DNA of 23,196 nucleotides. Source: Planctomycetota bacterium (GTDB taxonomy: Bacteria; Planctomycetota; Planctomycetia; Pirellulales; Pirellulaceae). Both the position numbers and the translations under genes were made by a program. Shown piece by piece: positions 16,247-23,196 of the stretch. Each line of letters starts with the position of its first letter. The first letter of the stretch is position 1. Where the stretch lies: NCBI GenBank assembly GCA_024277285.1, contig JAJRVM010000378.1:1-23196 (forward strand). Reading direction: 5' to 3'. The notes beneath the pieces were generated by a model. The model had not been told where the DNA came from. It worked only from the letters and a program-made list of their open reading frames with translations, and did no database searches.

Positions 16247-17614
16247 ATGCACGGGCACGCGGGCGAAGTCGAATTCTTGCACGGCATGAGCGGCGTATTA
16301 GCAGGCCTCTACCTGTTCGCGGCGTTGTTGAATTTCGCTGCTGCGTATTATTGGTGGCGTCAGCGAGGTGTGCGGCGAGCGGCAGTGGGATCGCGCGGGG
16401 CGGCATTTTCCTGGTTTCTGGTGGCCTTGTTCTATTGTCTGCTTGTGCCGGTGGCCAACACGGGTGATCCGAATTGGATGCGATGGATCTCCTTTCCTCT
16501 CGCGTTCCGCGCGCTGGCCGATCGGATCATGGGGCCGACCGTTTTCATGGTCGGGAGTACGATCGGACTGAGTCTCCTGTATGTCTACCGCAGTTTCTTT
16601 ACGCGTCCCAACGTTGCCTGGGCGGGAAGGAATCTGGCATTGTTGAGCATGGGGTTGGCGCTGACCGATCCCGACTTTGCCGCAATCGTCTTGAAGCCTG
16701 ACAACGTACCGATTGTTGGGCTGATTTTCCTACTCGGTTTCTTCACCTGGCTTTCGGCACGCAAGGCGGTGCTCAACGATCGGCGTTTCGCCCTTGGGGG
16801 TGGGCCGTTGGAGGCGGAGGACAATGAACCGGTGCTCGTCTGGCCCGACTTGGTCTATATCGAGTTGATTTGCATGGTGGCGCTGACTGCGTTGCTGCTA
16901 GTTTGGTCGATCGTGTTGAAAGCTCCGCTCGAGGCGGAGGCGAGCCGAGTGATTACGCCGAACCCTTCGAAGGCCCCTTGGTACTTTCTCGGCTTGCAGG
17001 AGATGCTGCTTTATTACGATCCGTGGATGGCCGGAGTGGTGTTGCCGTGCCTCATTATTTTCGGGCTCTGTGCCATTCCCTATTTGGATGTTAATAAGCA
17101 AGGTAGCGGTTACTACACGATCAACCAGCGCCCGTTCGCCTATGTGACGTTCCAATTTGGATTCCTGGTCCTGTGGATGTTGCTGATGTTGATTGGCACA
17201 TTCTTTCGCGGGCCCAACTGGAGTTTTTTTGGGTTCTTCGAGACGTGGGACGTACACAAAGTGGAGGCCTTAACCAATGTCCAGTTATCCGAACGGTTTT
17301 GGATCGATCTGATGGGGCGACCGTTACCGGAAGTGCCGGCGCATGCGAGTGCCTTCATGCGATTTGTGCACGTCATGTGGCGCGAGTTGCCAGGGATTGT
17401 GTTGCTTGGTACCTATTTTGTTGCCCTGCCGCCCCTGCTTGCTCGGTACAGCAAGACGTTTCGCACGCTGCGTCAACAGATGGGACGCACTCGTTATCTG
17501 GTCTTTATGATTCTGCTTTTGATCATGGCCCTGTTACCAATCAAGATGATTTGCCGTTGGTCTTTCAATTTGAATTACTTCATTTCCATGCCCGAATACC
17601 GCTTCAACTTTTGA
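16247..17614 (+). CDS. Cytochrome b C-terminal subunit with long membrane extension
   Basis: The subunit IV-like partner of the b6-like protein, completing the quinol-oxidation site. At 455 residues it is nearly three times as long as a classic subunit IV (~160). About nine hydrophobic segments are visible. The first four (about residues 16-165) form an N-terminal extension I do not recognise; the cytochrome b C-terminal domain starts near residue 195. The conserved PEWY loop is replaced by APWY (243-246) in NPSKAPWYFLGLQEMLLYYD, a variant I associate with bc complexes of deltaproteobacteria and other menaquinone users. No CxxCH motif is present, so unlike QcrC it brings no haem c. The start ATG has GGAG five bases upstream. 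REP-like pairs flank both ends of the gene. Confidence 0.88.
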   Translation: MHGHAGEVEFLHGMSGVLAGLYLFAALLNFAAAYYWWRQRGVRRAAVGSRGAAFSWFLVALFYCLLVPVANTGDPNWMRWISFPLAFRALADRIMGPTVFMVGSTIGLSLLYVYRSFFTRPNVAWAGRNLALLSMGLALTDPDFAAIVLKPDNVPIVGLIFLLGFFTWLSARKAVLNDRRFALGGGPLEAEDNEPVLVWPDLVYIELICMVALTALLLVWSIVLKAPLEAEASRVITPNPSKAPWYFLGLQEMLLYYDPWMAGVVLPCLIIFGLCAIPYLDVNKQGSGYYTINQRPFAYVTFQFGFLVLWMLLMLIGTFFRGPNWSFFGFFETWDVHKVEALTNVQLSERFWIDLMGRPLPEVPAHASAFMRFVHVMWRELPGIVLLGTYFVALPPLLARYSKTFRTLRQQMGRTRYLVFMILLLIMALLPIKMICRWSFNLNYFISMPEYRFNF

Positions 17615-17618
17615 CGCA

Positions 17619-17676
17619 GTGTGCCACGCCGCTCCGCGGCGTGACGGAACAGTGTGGCACGCCGCTCCGCAGCGTG
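17619..17676 (+). repeat. Tandem pair of REP-like palindromes, copies C and D
   Basis: Copy C (17619-17643) and copy D (17652-17676) repeat the arrangement at 16 kb with a 33-base period. C has a perfect stem and one base changed in the head (GTGTGC); D carries the same single G-to-A change in the right arm as copy B. Shared variants suggest that the pair was copied as a unit. Confidence 0.8.
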
Positions 17677-17679
17677 ATG

Positions 17680-17696
17680 GAGCGTTGAAGACGCTC
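17680..17696 (+). terminator. Small hairpin after the cytochrome b C-terminal gene
   Basis: GAGCGT, loop TGAAG, ACGCTC is a perfect 6-bp stem, followed by TAACAAAAGCG and not by a T-tract. A related sequence (AGCGTT, CCAA, AGACGC) follows. It may attenuate transcription into the multihaem genes or simply be part of the repeat cluster. Confidence 0.3.
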
Positions 17697-17764
17697 TAAC
17701 AAAAGCGTTCCAAAGACGCCCGACGCTACACCACCTTTTCAGCAATTACCTGAGTACTTCAAAT

Positions 17765-19132
17765 ATGCCGGCAACGGAAGAAACACGTTACGACATGAAA
17801 CGGCTGCACAAGCTGTTTGCGGTGGCGAGCATGCTGTTGATGCTGGCGACGGTCTGGATGTTCGCGCGTGATCATTTTCGCGAGTGGAAAACGATCCAAC
17901 GCACCGGCGAACGGATTGAGACACGGTTGGCACAGTGGCAGCAACAGCAATTGTTGACCAATGATGTGGCGAGCGAACGCAAGCGGTTACAGCAAGCACT
18001 TGCGGAGCAATTGGCCAAGCCTTTTTCGATTACGATCGTCGAGCAGTATCGAAGTGAGGTGCGCGCGGATGCCAAACGGCGTGGTGCCGCCACGCCGTCG
18101 TTTGAAGAGCTTGGTCGCGCGTTCGCGGAGCTTGAAGATGTGGCCGTTTCGGCGCAAGCCGCGCGCAATCGCTGGTTGGACCAACAGCTTGAGGCGGACA
18201 AAGTTCGCTTGCAAGCGGAAGACGCTGCAGTGCGAGCGCGCGACGATGCGGGAACCGAGACGCCGGTACTCGAACGGGCGGCACTGGAACGGGCTGCGGC
18301 AAGTCGCCAGGCAGAGGCGTTGCTGGCTGGGGTAGAACGCGAAATGCACGATGCCGAAGCGGCGGTCGTGCCGGCACGCAAACGCGTGTTGGGTGAGCTC
18401 GAAACGTGGATCACAGCGGCGCGATTTCGTGAAGCGCATTGGATTCGCTTGCGCAAATCAGAACTCGCGAAATTGGATGTGGACAAAGCGAGTTTGGGAT
18501 TGAGTGCACGTGATCAAGCGAGCGACGCCGATCTGATGCGAGTGCAGGATCAGATCGACCAGCGGCAGAGACGCGTTGACGAACTGACGCTCGAAGCGGA
18601 GGCGGCCACCGCGCATCGCGAACGACTGCGGCAGTTGCGCGCGCGGTTGCTCGGGGATGAAGCGGCGATTCGCAAGAGGCTTGACGAAAATGCTGCTGAG
18701 ACCGAGCGGCTGGAAAAGGTGGTGGTCGAGAATCGCTCGACCTATTTCAATTTTTGGGGAATTGTGCCATTACCCGGCAAGAAGTGGCTGGAATTGCCGA
18801 TCCTGGACGCTTTCAATTCACCACGCAAGATTGAAAACCTCTGGAGCGAAGGGCTCGACCGGCCAGCCGGGAGTTTTGGCCGTGTCGCTCGATTCGATCG
18901 CTGTACTACCTGCCATCAGCGTATGCAAGAGTCCCTGCCGGATGAACCCGCGCGCCCGGCGCTCGGGACGCCGGTCACGGTTGACTTGGCATTGTCATTG
19001 CCGGCGACTTTGCCCGGCGGGATCATCGAAGAATCGAAGACGGGCGAAAACGGTAAATCCGCGGTAACCGACCAGCAACTCAAGTCGTTGTTCGGGTTCG
19101 CGTTTGCCAGCGAAGGCTTGCTGCGGCCGTAA
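17765..19132 (+). CDS. Membrane-anchored coiled-coil mono-haem c protein (N-terminal part of an octahaem protein)
   Basis: A 455-residue protein with an N-terminal membrane helix (about residues 18-32, LFAVASMLLMLATVWMF) and a long, highly charged coiled coil (about 36-330) that should project into the periplasm. One haem c site CTTCH is at 380-384. The protein stops with TAA at 19130-19132, immediately before a PDZ-like domain. The next reading frame continues in the same frame one codon later. I therefore read it as the N-terminal part of a larger membrane-tethered multihaem cytochrome that serves the bc complex in place of cytochrome c1. The coiled coil may set the distance between membrane and haem chain or drive oligomerisation. 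The start ATG has no clear Shine-Dalgarno sequence. Confidence 0.82.
   Translation: MPATEETRYDMKRLHKLFAVASMLLMLATVWMFARDHFREWKTIQRTGERIETRLAQWQQQQLLTNDVASERKRLQQALAEQLAKPFSITIVEQYRSEVRADAKRRGAATPSFEELGRAFAELEDVAVSAQAARNRWLDQQLEADKVRLQAEDAAVRARDDAGTETPVLERAALERAAASRQAEALLAGVEREMHDAEAAVVPARKRVLGELETWITAARFREAHWIRLRKSELAKLDVDKASLGLSARDQASDADLMRVQDQIDQRQRRVDELTLEAEAATAHRERLRQLRARLLGDEAAIRKRLDENAAETERLEKVVVENRSTYFNFWGIVPLPGKKWLELPILDAFNSPRKIENLWSEGLDRPAGSFGRVARFDRCTTCHQRMQESLPDEPARPALGTPVTVDLALSLPATLPGGIIEESKTGENGKSAVTDQQLKSLFGFAFASEGLLRP
19130..19132 (+). other. In-frame TAA separating two halves of a multihaem protein
   Basis: Reading on in the frame of the upstream gene gives CTG CGG CCG TAA GAG GTG ACG ATC CAG TGG, so the downstream 1,301-codon frame is in phase with it. 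The only possible start next to the stop is the GTG at 19136, inside GAGGTG, with no room for a separate Shine-Dalgarno sequence. The following in-frame ATG (19208) lies within the PDZ-like domain. Confidence 0.85.
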
Positions 19133-19135
19133 GAG

Positions 19136-22100
19136 GTGACGATCCAGTGGGTTGATCCGCATGGCGTAGCGGCATGCGCACGCGTCTGGGACAATATTGG
19201 CAAGTCGATGCGCGCTGGTGATATTCGAATGCAGTTGTTGCAGGTCGGTCAAGCGGGGCGCCAGGACTCGGAAGTGGCTGACTCGAAAGTGGCTGGCTCG
19301 AAAGTGGCTGACTCGAAAGTGGCTGACTCGGAGGCGGTTGACTCGATGGTGGCGGGGTTGTTGGTGGGTGATGTGATTGTGGCGATCAATGGGCAGGACG
19401 TACCGGCGGATTGTGACGGGCGACAATGGGTGACCGAGCGGATGTTGGGAGCAGCGTCCGCCCGGGCGGGAGATCAGCCGCTGCGCCTACGCGTGCGGCG
19501 AGGTTTGACGAATCCGTTTGCGGGGCATCCGCGGCTTGATCTATTTGTGAGTGAACGCAGTCCTCATGCAATGGCTCGGTTCGGCTGCACGGTCTGTCAC
19601 GAAGGGCAGGGGAGTGCGACGTCGTTTCAGTGGGCTTCGCATACACCCAACGACGTGGCAACGCGTGGCCGGTGGCGTCAGCAGTATGACTGGAGCGAGA
19701 ACCGACATTGGATCTATCCGATGGCGCCGCGGCGGTTTGTCGAGAGTTCCTGTTTGAAGTGCCACCACGACGTCGTTGAGCTGGAGCGAAGCGAGCGGTT
19801 TCCGGAAACGCCCGCACCGCGGTTAACAGCAGGGTATCGCTTGATAAGAACGCTTGGCTGTTTCGGTTGCCATGAGATTCAGGGACATCGTGGGGAAGAA
19901 CGGCGTATCGGCCCCGATTTGCGACTCGAACCCAACTACCATGCTGCGGCGCTGCAATTCAAGGGGGCTCCGGGGACCGGGTATGCCAAGCTGACCGCAC
20001 ACGAACGGGCTGTGGTCGATCGATTGATTCAGGAGCCGGACAACGAGTCGGTACGCCAGGCATTGCTGACCATGTGGCGCGACGATGCACGCAACGCCGG
20101 TGCTCGATCCCCTGCTGCCGTGTTGGCGGCGGCCGAGCAGGGGAGTCGGCTCGCGGCCAGTGATGCGGTGGATAGTGATGCGGTGAACGGTCACTTTGGC
20201 CCAGGTGAGCACGCTGCCGCTCCACGGTTTTCCGAGATGGTGCGCCGCAGGTTGTTGCCGTTGTTACAGCGGCAGGAGACGCCGGGAACGTTACGCAAGG
20301 TGGGGCCGACGCTGCGTTTTGTCGGTCACAAGCTAGATGCCGCTTTCTTGCGTGATTGGATTCGTCAGCCGTCTCGATTCAGGCCGTCCACGCGCATGCC
20401 GCAGGCATTCGGCCTATGGAAACACTTGCCGGCCGAACAACTGCGAGCGCGCATTGTCGCGCTCAAGCGAGAGCTAGCGGGAGACGACGGACCACGCCCG
20501 GGGGCGCGGGGTGCTGCCGAGATCCAAGCCGACTTGGACGCGGTGAAGGCGGAACTGCAACGCATCGATGAGGTTGAGAAACGATTTGAGCCGATTGCAA
20601 TCTACAGCATGGTGCATTACCTACGCCAACGCACTCAAGTTTATGAATACACTCAACCGCCCGACGGAATCACGCCGATCGTGAGTGACGAGGACAAGCG
20701 ATCGCAAGTCGAACGTGGCCGAGTGGCGTTTCAGGAACTGGGGTGTCTGGCGTGCCACGACCACGCCGATTTTCCAGAGATAGAGCATTACCGCGATCCT
20801 GATTTCGTGGTGGAGGGGCCCGATCTTTCCGATCTGGCCAGTAAATTCTCCGCGGCGCGGGACTCGGCCGGATCGAAATGGCTGTACAGCTGGATCGTGC
20901 AGCCGACGCGGTACAGCACGCGTACCATGATGCCCGAATTGATGATTCAGCCGGTCGAGCATCGCGATGACGACGGGAACGTAGTCTCCGTTACCGATCC
21001 GGTCGCTGATCTGGTCGCCTATTTGCTGAGCGGTCTGGCAGGCGATTGGCGGCCGAGTGATGAAGTCCCCGATCAGCTTGACGAGCAAGATCGCCGCGTG
21101 CTGCAGGAATTGACGCTCACTTACCTGAAGGATATGTTTCCGTCAGCCGTTGCGCAGCGGTACATGCGCGATGGAATTCCGTTTGCCGAACGCGAGAAGT
21201 TGCGGGGTGCCGAACGGGAATTAGTGGTGCGTCCGAGCGAAGAAGGGAAACTCGCCGCCACGCATATGATCGACAAGAGGATTGCCTACGTTGCGCAAAA
21301 AGCGTTCGCCAATGGCGGGTGTTTTGCATGCCACGACATACCTGGTATGGAGGACGCCAAACCGATCGGGCCTGGCTTGAACGATTGGGGCCGCAAGGAC
21401 ATCGCTTTGCTCGCCTTTGGGCATGTGGCGCAGTACGTGCAGCGAAACCGTACCGTGCGAATCGGGGCTTCTTCAGACGGGGCTTCATCGGACGTATCGA
21501 CCGAAGATCGGAAAGCGACGGCACTCGGGAGTGCGAACGCCAGTGTTTTCGAAGAGGGCGAGGCCGCGGATCCGATTGACGGCAACAAGGAATCGTCCGC
21601 CTATTTCCAGGGCCAGCTCGAAGCACGTAGCCGGATTGGTTTCATTAATCAGAAACTGACAGAACCGCGTAGCTTTGACTATATCGAAGCACGCAACAAG
21701 AAGTACACCGGACGATTGCAGATGCCTCAGTTCGCGCTGACTGCGGACCAACGCGAGTCGATCATGACGTTCGTTCTGGGGCTTGTTGCCGATCCGCCGA
21801 GTGCGAAGTATGTCTTCACGCCCGACGCCGGCACCAAGGCCTTGCTTGCTGGTCAGGAAGTGTTGACGAAATACAGTTGTCGTGGTTGCCATGTCGTGGA
21901 AACGGAACAGTGGGATCTGGTATTTGCGCCCGATCAGTACGGCGATCGTGAGGGTGCGCCGACTTACCCCTTTGTGTCGCAGGCATTTGATCAAAGCCAA
22001 CGAATTCGCTCCCGTCGTGTTGACCGTCGTGGCATGCGTCACGCACGCATCCGCGGTATGCCAGCGCTCAGCGATGATGGCTTGCCGATGATTCTGGACG

Positions 22101-23041
22101 ACGAAGAATTTCCGATCGAAGAAGAAGAGGACGAGTCGTTCGAGCTGGATCGATTGATTTACTCGTTTGATCTCTGGCAGCCGGCGTTGGTGGATGGTCA
22201 CCCGTATCAGATGGGCGATGGGACGCTGGACGTACCGGCCGAGAATCTGGCGCGGCGTCATCGGGCATATGGTGGCGCTTTGCCAAAGTATTTGCTACCT
22301 CGCGTTGTGGAACGCGAGAAACAAGTGAATCCGAACGCGAAAGGTGGCGAGGCGTGGGCGTGGCTGCCGCCGGTGCTCGTCGGCGAAGGAAGCAAGGTCC
22401 AGCCCGAGTGGCTCTATAATTACCTGCTCGAACCGCACTCGATTCGGCCTGCCGTGGTCATGCGTATGCCGAAGTACAATATGTCGCGGCTCGAGGCAAG
22501 CCAACTGGTTGACTACTTCGCGGCGCGCGACCGGGCGAGATATCCCTACGATCTGGAGCCGGTGCGACAGCCGCAACACTTGGTGGATGCGGACCGCAAG
22601 TACGCGCGGGCGTTAGCAGAGTCGAACAAGGAACGTGAGCAAGGTAAGTCAGATGGGGAACTGGCCGGGCGACACCTGAACGATGCAATGAGAATCGTTG
22701 TCGATAGCAACTATTGTGTAAAGTGCCACTTGATCGGCGATTACAATCCGCCGGGGATCGAGCGAGTAAAAGCGCCTGACTTGGCGGCAGTTCATCAACG
22801 GTTGCGGAGCGACTATTTGCGCAAGTGGTTGGCCAAGCCGACGGCCCTTCAGCCGTACACGCCGATGCCGGTCAATATCCCTTACAATCTCGCGGCGCCC
22901 TTGCAGGGGACCACGGTGCCGCAGAGTCTGTATCGTGGTACCAGTACCCAGCAGCTTGACGCGTTGGTGGACCTGCTGATGAACTACGATCAGTACCTGC
23001 AGCAAAACGTGCCGATTAGCGTGGCCCCGCAAGGCGAGTGA
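19136..23041 (+). CDS. Heptahaem cytochrome c with N-terminal PDZ-like domain
   Basis: A 1,301-residue periplasmic electron carrier. It begins inside a PDZ-like domain (about residues 1-125, key block GLLVGDVIVAINGQDV) and has no signal peptide of its own, which fits its being the C-terminal part of the upstream membrane protein. Seven CxxCH sites start at residues 151 (CTVCH), 206 (CLKCH), 242 (CFGCH), 537 (CLACH), 729 (CFACH), 915 (CRGCH) and 1194 (CVKCH). Later sites are followed by Met-Pro motifs (STRMPQ, TMMPEL, LQMPQF, MRMPKY, YTPMPV) that suit axial Met ligands of class I cytochrome c folds. A very acidic stretch lies near 983-1003. The start at GTG 19136 is formal only. It probably accepts electrons from the Rieske protein and passes them towards an oxidase. 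Confidence 0.85.
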   Translation: MTIQWVDPHGVAACARVWDNIGKSMRAGDIRMQLLQVGQAGRQDSEVADSKVAGSKVADSKVADSEAVDSMVAGLLVGDVIVAINGQDVPADCDGRQWVTERMLGAASARAGDQPLRLRVRRGLTNPFAGHPRLDLFVSERSPHAMARFGCTVCHEGQGSATSFQWASHTPNDVATRGRWRQQYDWSENRHWIYPMAPRRFVESSCLKCHHDVVELERSERFPETPAPRLTAGYRLIRTLGCFGCHEIQGHRGEERRIGPDLRLEPNYHAAALQFKGAPGTGYAKLTAHERAVVDRLIQEPDNESVRQALLTMWRDDARNAGARSPAAVLAAAEQGSRLAASDAVDSDAVNGHFGPGEHAAAPRFSEMVRRRLLPLLQRQETPGTLRKVGPTLRFVGHKLDAAFLRDWIRQPSRFRPSTRMPQAFGLWKHLPAEQLRARIVALKRELAGDDGPRPGARGAAEIQADLDAVKAELQRIDEVEKRFEPIAIYSMVHYLRQRTQVYEYTQPPDGITPIVSDEDKRSQVERGRVAFQELGCLACHDHADFPEIEHYRDPDFVVEGPDLSDLASKFSAARDSAGSKWLYSWIVQPTRYSTRTMMPELMIQPVEHRDDDGNVVSVTDPVADLVAYLLSGLAGDWRPSDEVPDQLDEQDRRVLQELTLTYLKDMFPSAVAQRYMRDGIPFAEREKLRGAERELVVRPSEEGKLAATHMIDKRIAYVAQKAFANGGCFACHDIPGMEDAKPIGPGLNDWGRKDIALLAFGHVAQYVQRNRTVRIGASSDGASSDVSTEDRKATALGSANASVFEEGEAADPIDGNKESSAYFQGQLEARSRIGFINQKLTEPRSFDYIEARNKKYTGRLQMPQFALTADQRESIMTFVLGLVADPPSAKYVFTPDAGTKALLAGQEVLTKYSCRGCHVVETEQWDLVFAPDQYGDREGAPTYPFVSQAFDQSQRIRSRRVDRRGMRHARIRGMPALSDDGLPMILDDEEFPIEEEEDESFELDRLIYSFDLWQPALVDGHPYQMGDGTLDVPAENLARRHRAYGGALPKYLLPRVVEREKQVNPNAKGGEAWAWLPPVLVGEGSKVQPEWLYNYLLEPHSIRPAVVMRMPKYNMSRLEASQLVDYFAARDRARYPYDLEPVRQPQHLVDADRKYARALAESNKEREQGKSDGELAGRHLNDAMRIVVDSNYCVKCHLIGDYNPPGIERVKAPDLAAVHQRLRSDYLRKWLAKPTALQPYTPMPVNIPYNLAAPLQGTTVPQSLYRGTSTQQLDALVDLLMNYDQYLQQNVPISVAPQGE
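19265..19354 (+). repeat. 15-bp minisatellite in the PDZ-like domain
   Basis: Six 15-base units based on GACTCGAAAGTGGCT, the first four nearly identical and the last two diverged. The period equals five codons, so it adds repeated DSKVA-type pentapeptides without breaking the frame. The insert lies between the first strands of the PDZ-like fold and the GDVIVAING block. Confidence 0.9.
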
Positions 23042-23066
23042 GAGCTTCGAGTTCAGAGTGTAGTGT

Positions 23067-23196
23067 CCAGAGTCCAGAGGCCAGAGTCCAGGGGCCAGAG
23101 TCCAGGGGCCAGAGTCCAGAGTCCAGAGTCCAGAGTCCAGGGGCCAGGGGCCAGAGTCCAGAGTCCAGGGGCCAGAGTCCAGAGTCCAGAGTCCAG
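23067..23196. repeat. Heptanucleotide tandem repeat reaching the window edge
   Basis: Eighteen complete 7-base units plus a partial one, made of CCAGAGT (12 copies), CCAGGGG (5) and CCAGAGG (1). Degenerate units (TTCAGAGTGTAGTGT) lead in from about 23051. It begins about 25 bases after the multihaem cytochrome stop codon. No terminator is visible before it. The array continues beyond the window. Confidence 0.95.

Noticed and set aside
12520..17676. Palindromes read as a CRISPR array
   Set aside because: Units are dispersed over three sites, in both orientations, without regular spacers or cas genes.
19130..19132. TAA as a genome-wide sense codon
   Set aside because: purD ends with TAA exactly at the expected family C-terminus, so TAA works as stop here.
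17765..23041. Frameshift as the cause of the split cytochrome
   Set aside because: Both halves are in the same phase, so only the single stop codon separates them.
23067..23196. Heptamer array read as a CRISPR or as a coding repeat
   Set aside because: The units are directly adjacent without spacers, and the array lies after a stop codon in a frame with no start.
1..23196. tRNA, rRNA, riboswitch, phage or insertion sequence
   Set aside because: No cloverleaf, rRNA core, transposase, integrase or known riboswitch consensus was recognised on either strand.

Overview
The window looks like a chromosomal segment of a planctomycete, probably of the Pirellulales. This is an inference from gene content: a secreted formylglycine-type sulfatase, a Rieske/cytochrome b cluster that ends in a giant multihaem cytochrome c, a small 86-residue protein of a kind I associate with this phylum, dispersed genes with few operons, moderately high GC and many weak ribosome binding sites. 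No rRNA, tRNA, phage, IS element or CRISPR array was seen.

Layout. Positions 1-1077 hold no convincing gene but contain a run of strong inverted repeats (462-810). A soluble histidine kinase (minus, 1078-1908) is followed by a small conserved-looking protein (2176-2436, with a good TATAAT promoter) and nadD (minus, 2713-3342). Divergent from nadD is priA (3605-5890), then a membrane histidine kinase with a haem-binding periplasmic DUF3365-type sensor (6111-7934), rnhA (8009-8482) and recG (8726-10825). recG and purD (minus, 11020-12315) converge on a long hairpin that probably ends both transcripts. A sulfatase (minus, 12670-14217) follows. The last 8.5 kb is a respiratory cluster on the plus strand: Rieske protein (14679), b6-like cytochrome b (15305), a long cytochrome b C-terminal subunit (16247), a membrane-anchored coiled-coil mono-haem protein (17765-19132) and a seven-haem cytochrome c (19136-23041). 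The window ends inside a heptanucleotide tandem repeat.

How the genes work together. PriA, RecG and RNase HI all act on stalled forks and R-loops, and NadD and PurD are core NAD and purine enzymes. The 3' cluster should encode a quinol:cytochrome c oxidoreductase of the bc type: quinol is oxidised at cytochrome b and Rieske, and electrons leave through c-type haems. The canonical cytochrome c1 or f is missing and its place is taken by eight CxxCH sites spread over the last two reading frames.

Most noteworthy. (1) The last two reading frames of the respiratory cluster are in the same frame and are separated by one TAA codon that falls at the start of a PDZ-like domain, so they look like one ~1,758-codon octahaem protein split by a nonsense codon. 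(2) The same PDZ-like domain carries a six-unit 15-bp minisatellite. (3) A family of at least six short palindromes (8-bp stem, TCC loop, GTGTGG head) sits in three intergenic regions. Its stems differ by compensatory base changes, which suggests a REP-like element. (4) The gene-free left end contains a 24-bp inverted repeat and three further hairpins. Family assignments are from motif recognition only, since no database search was possible.
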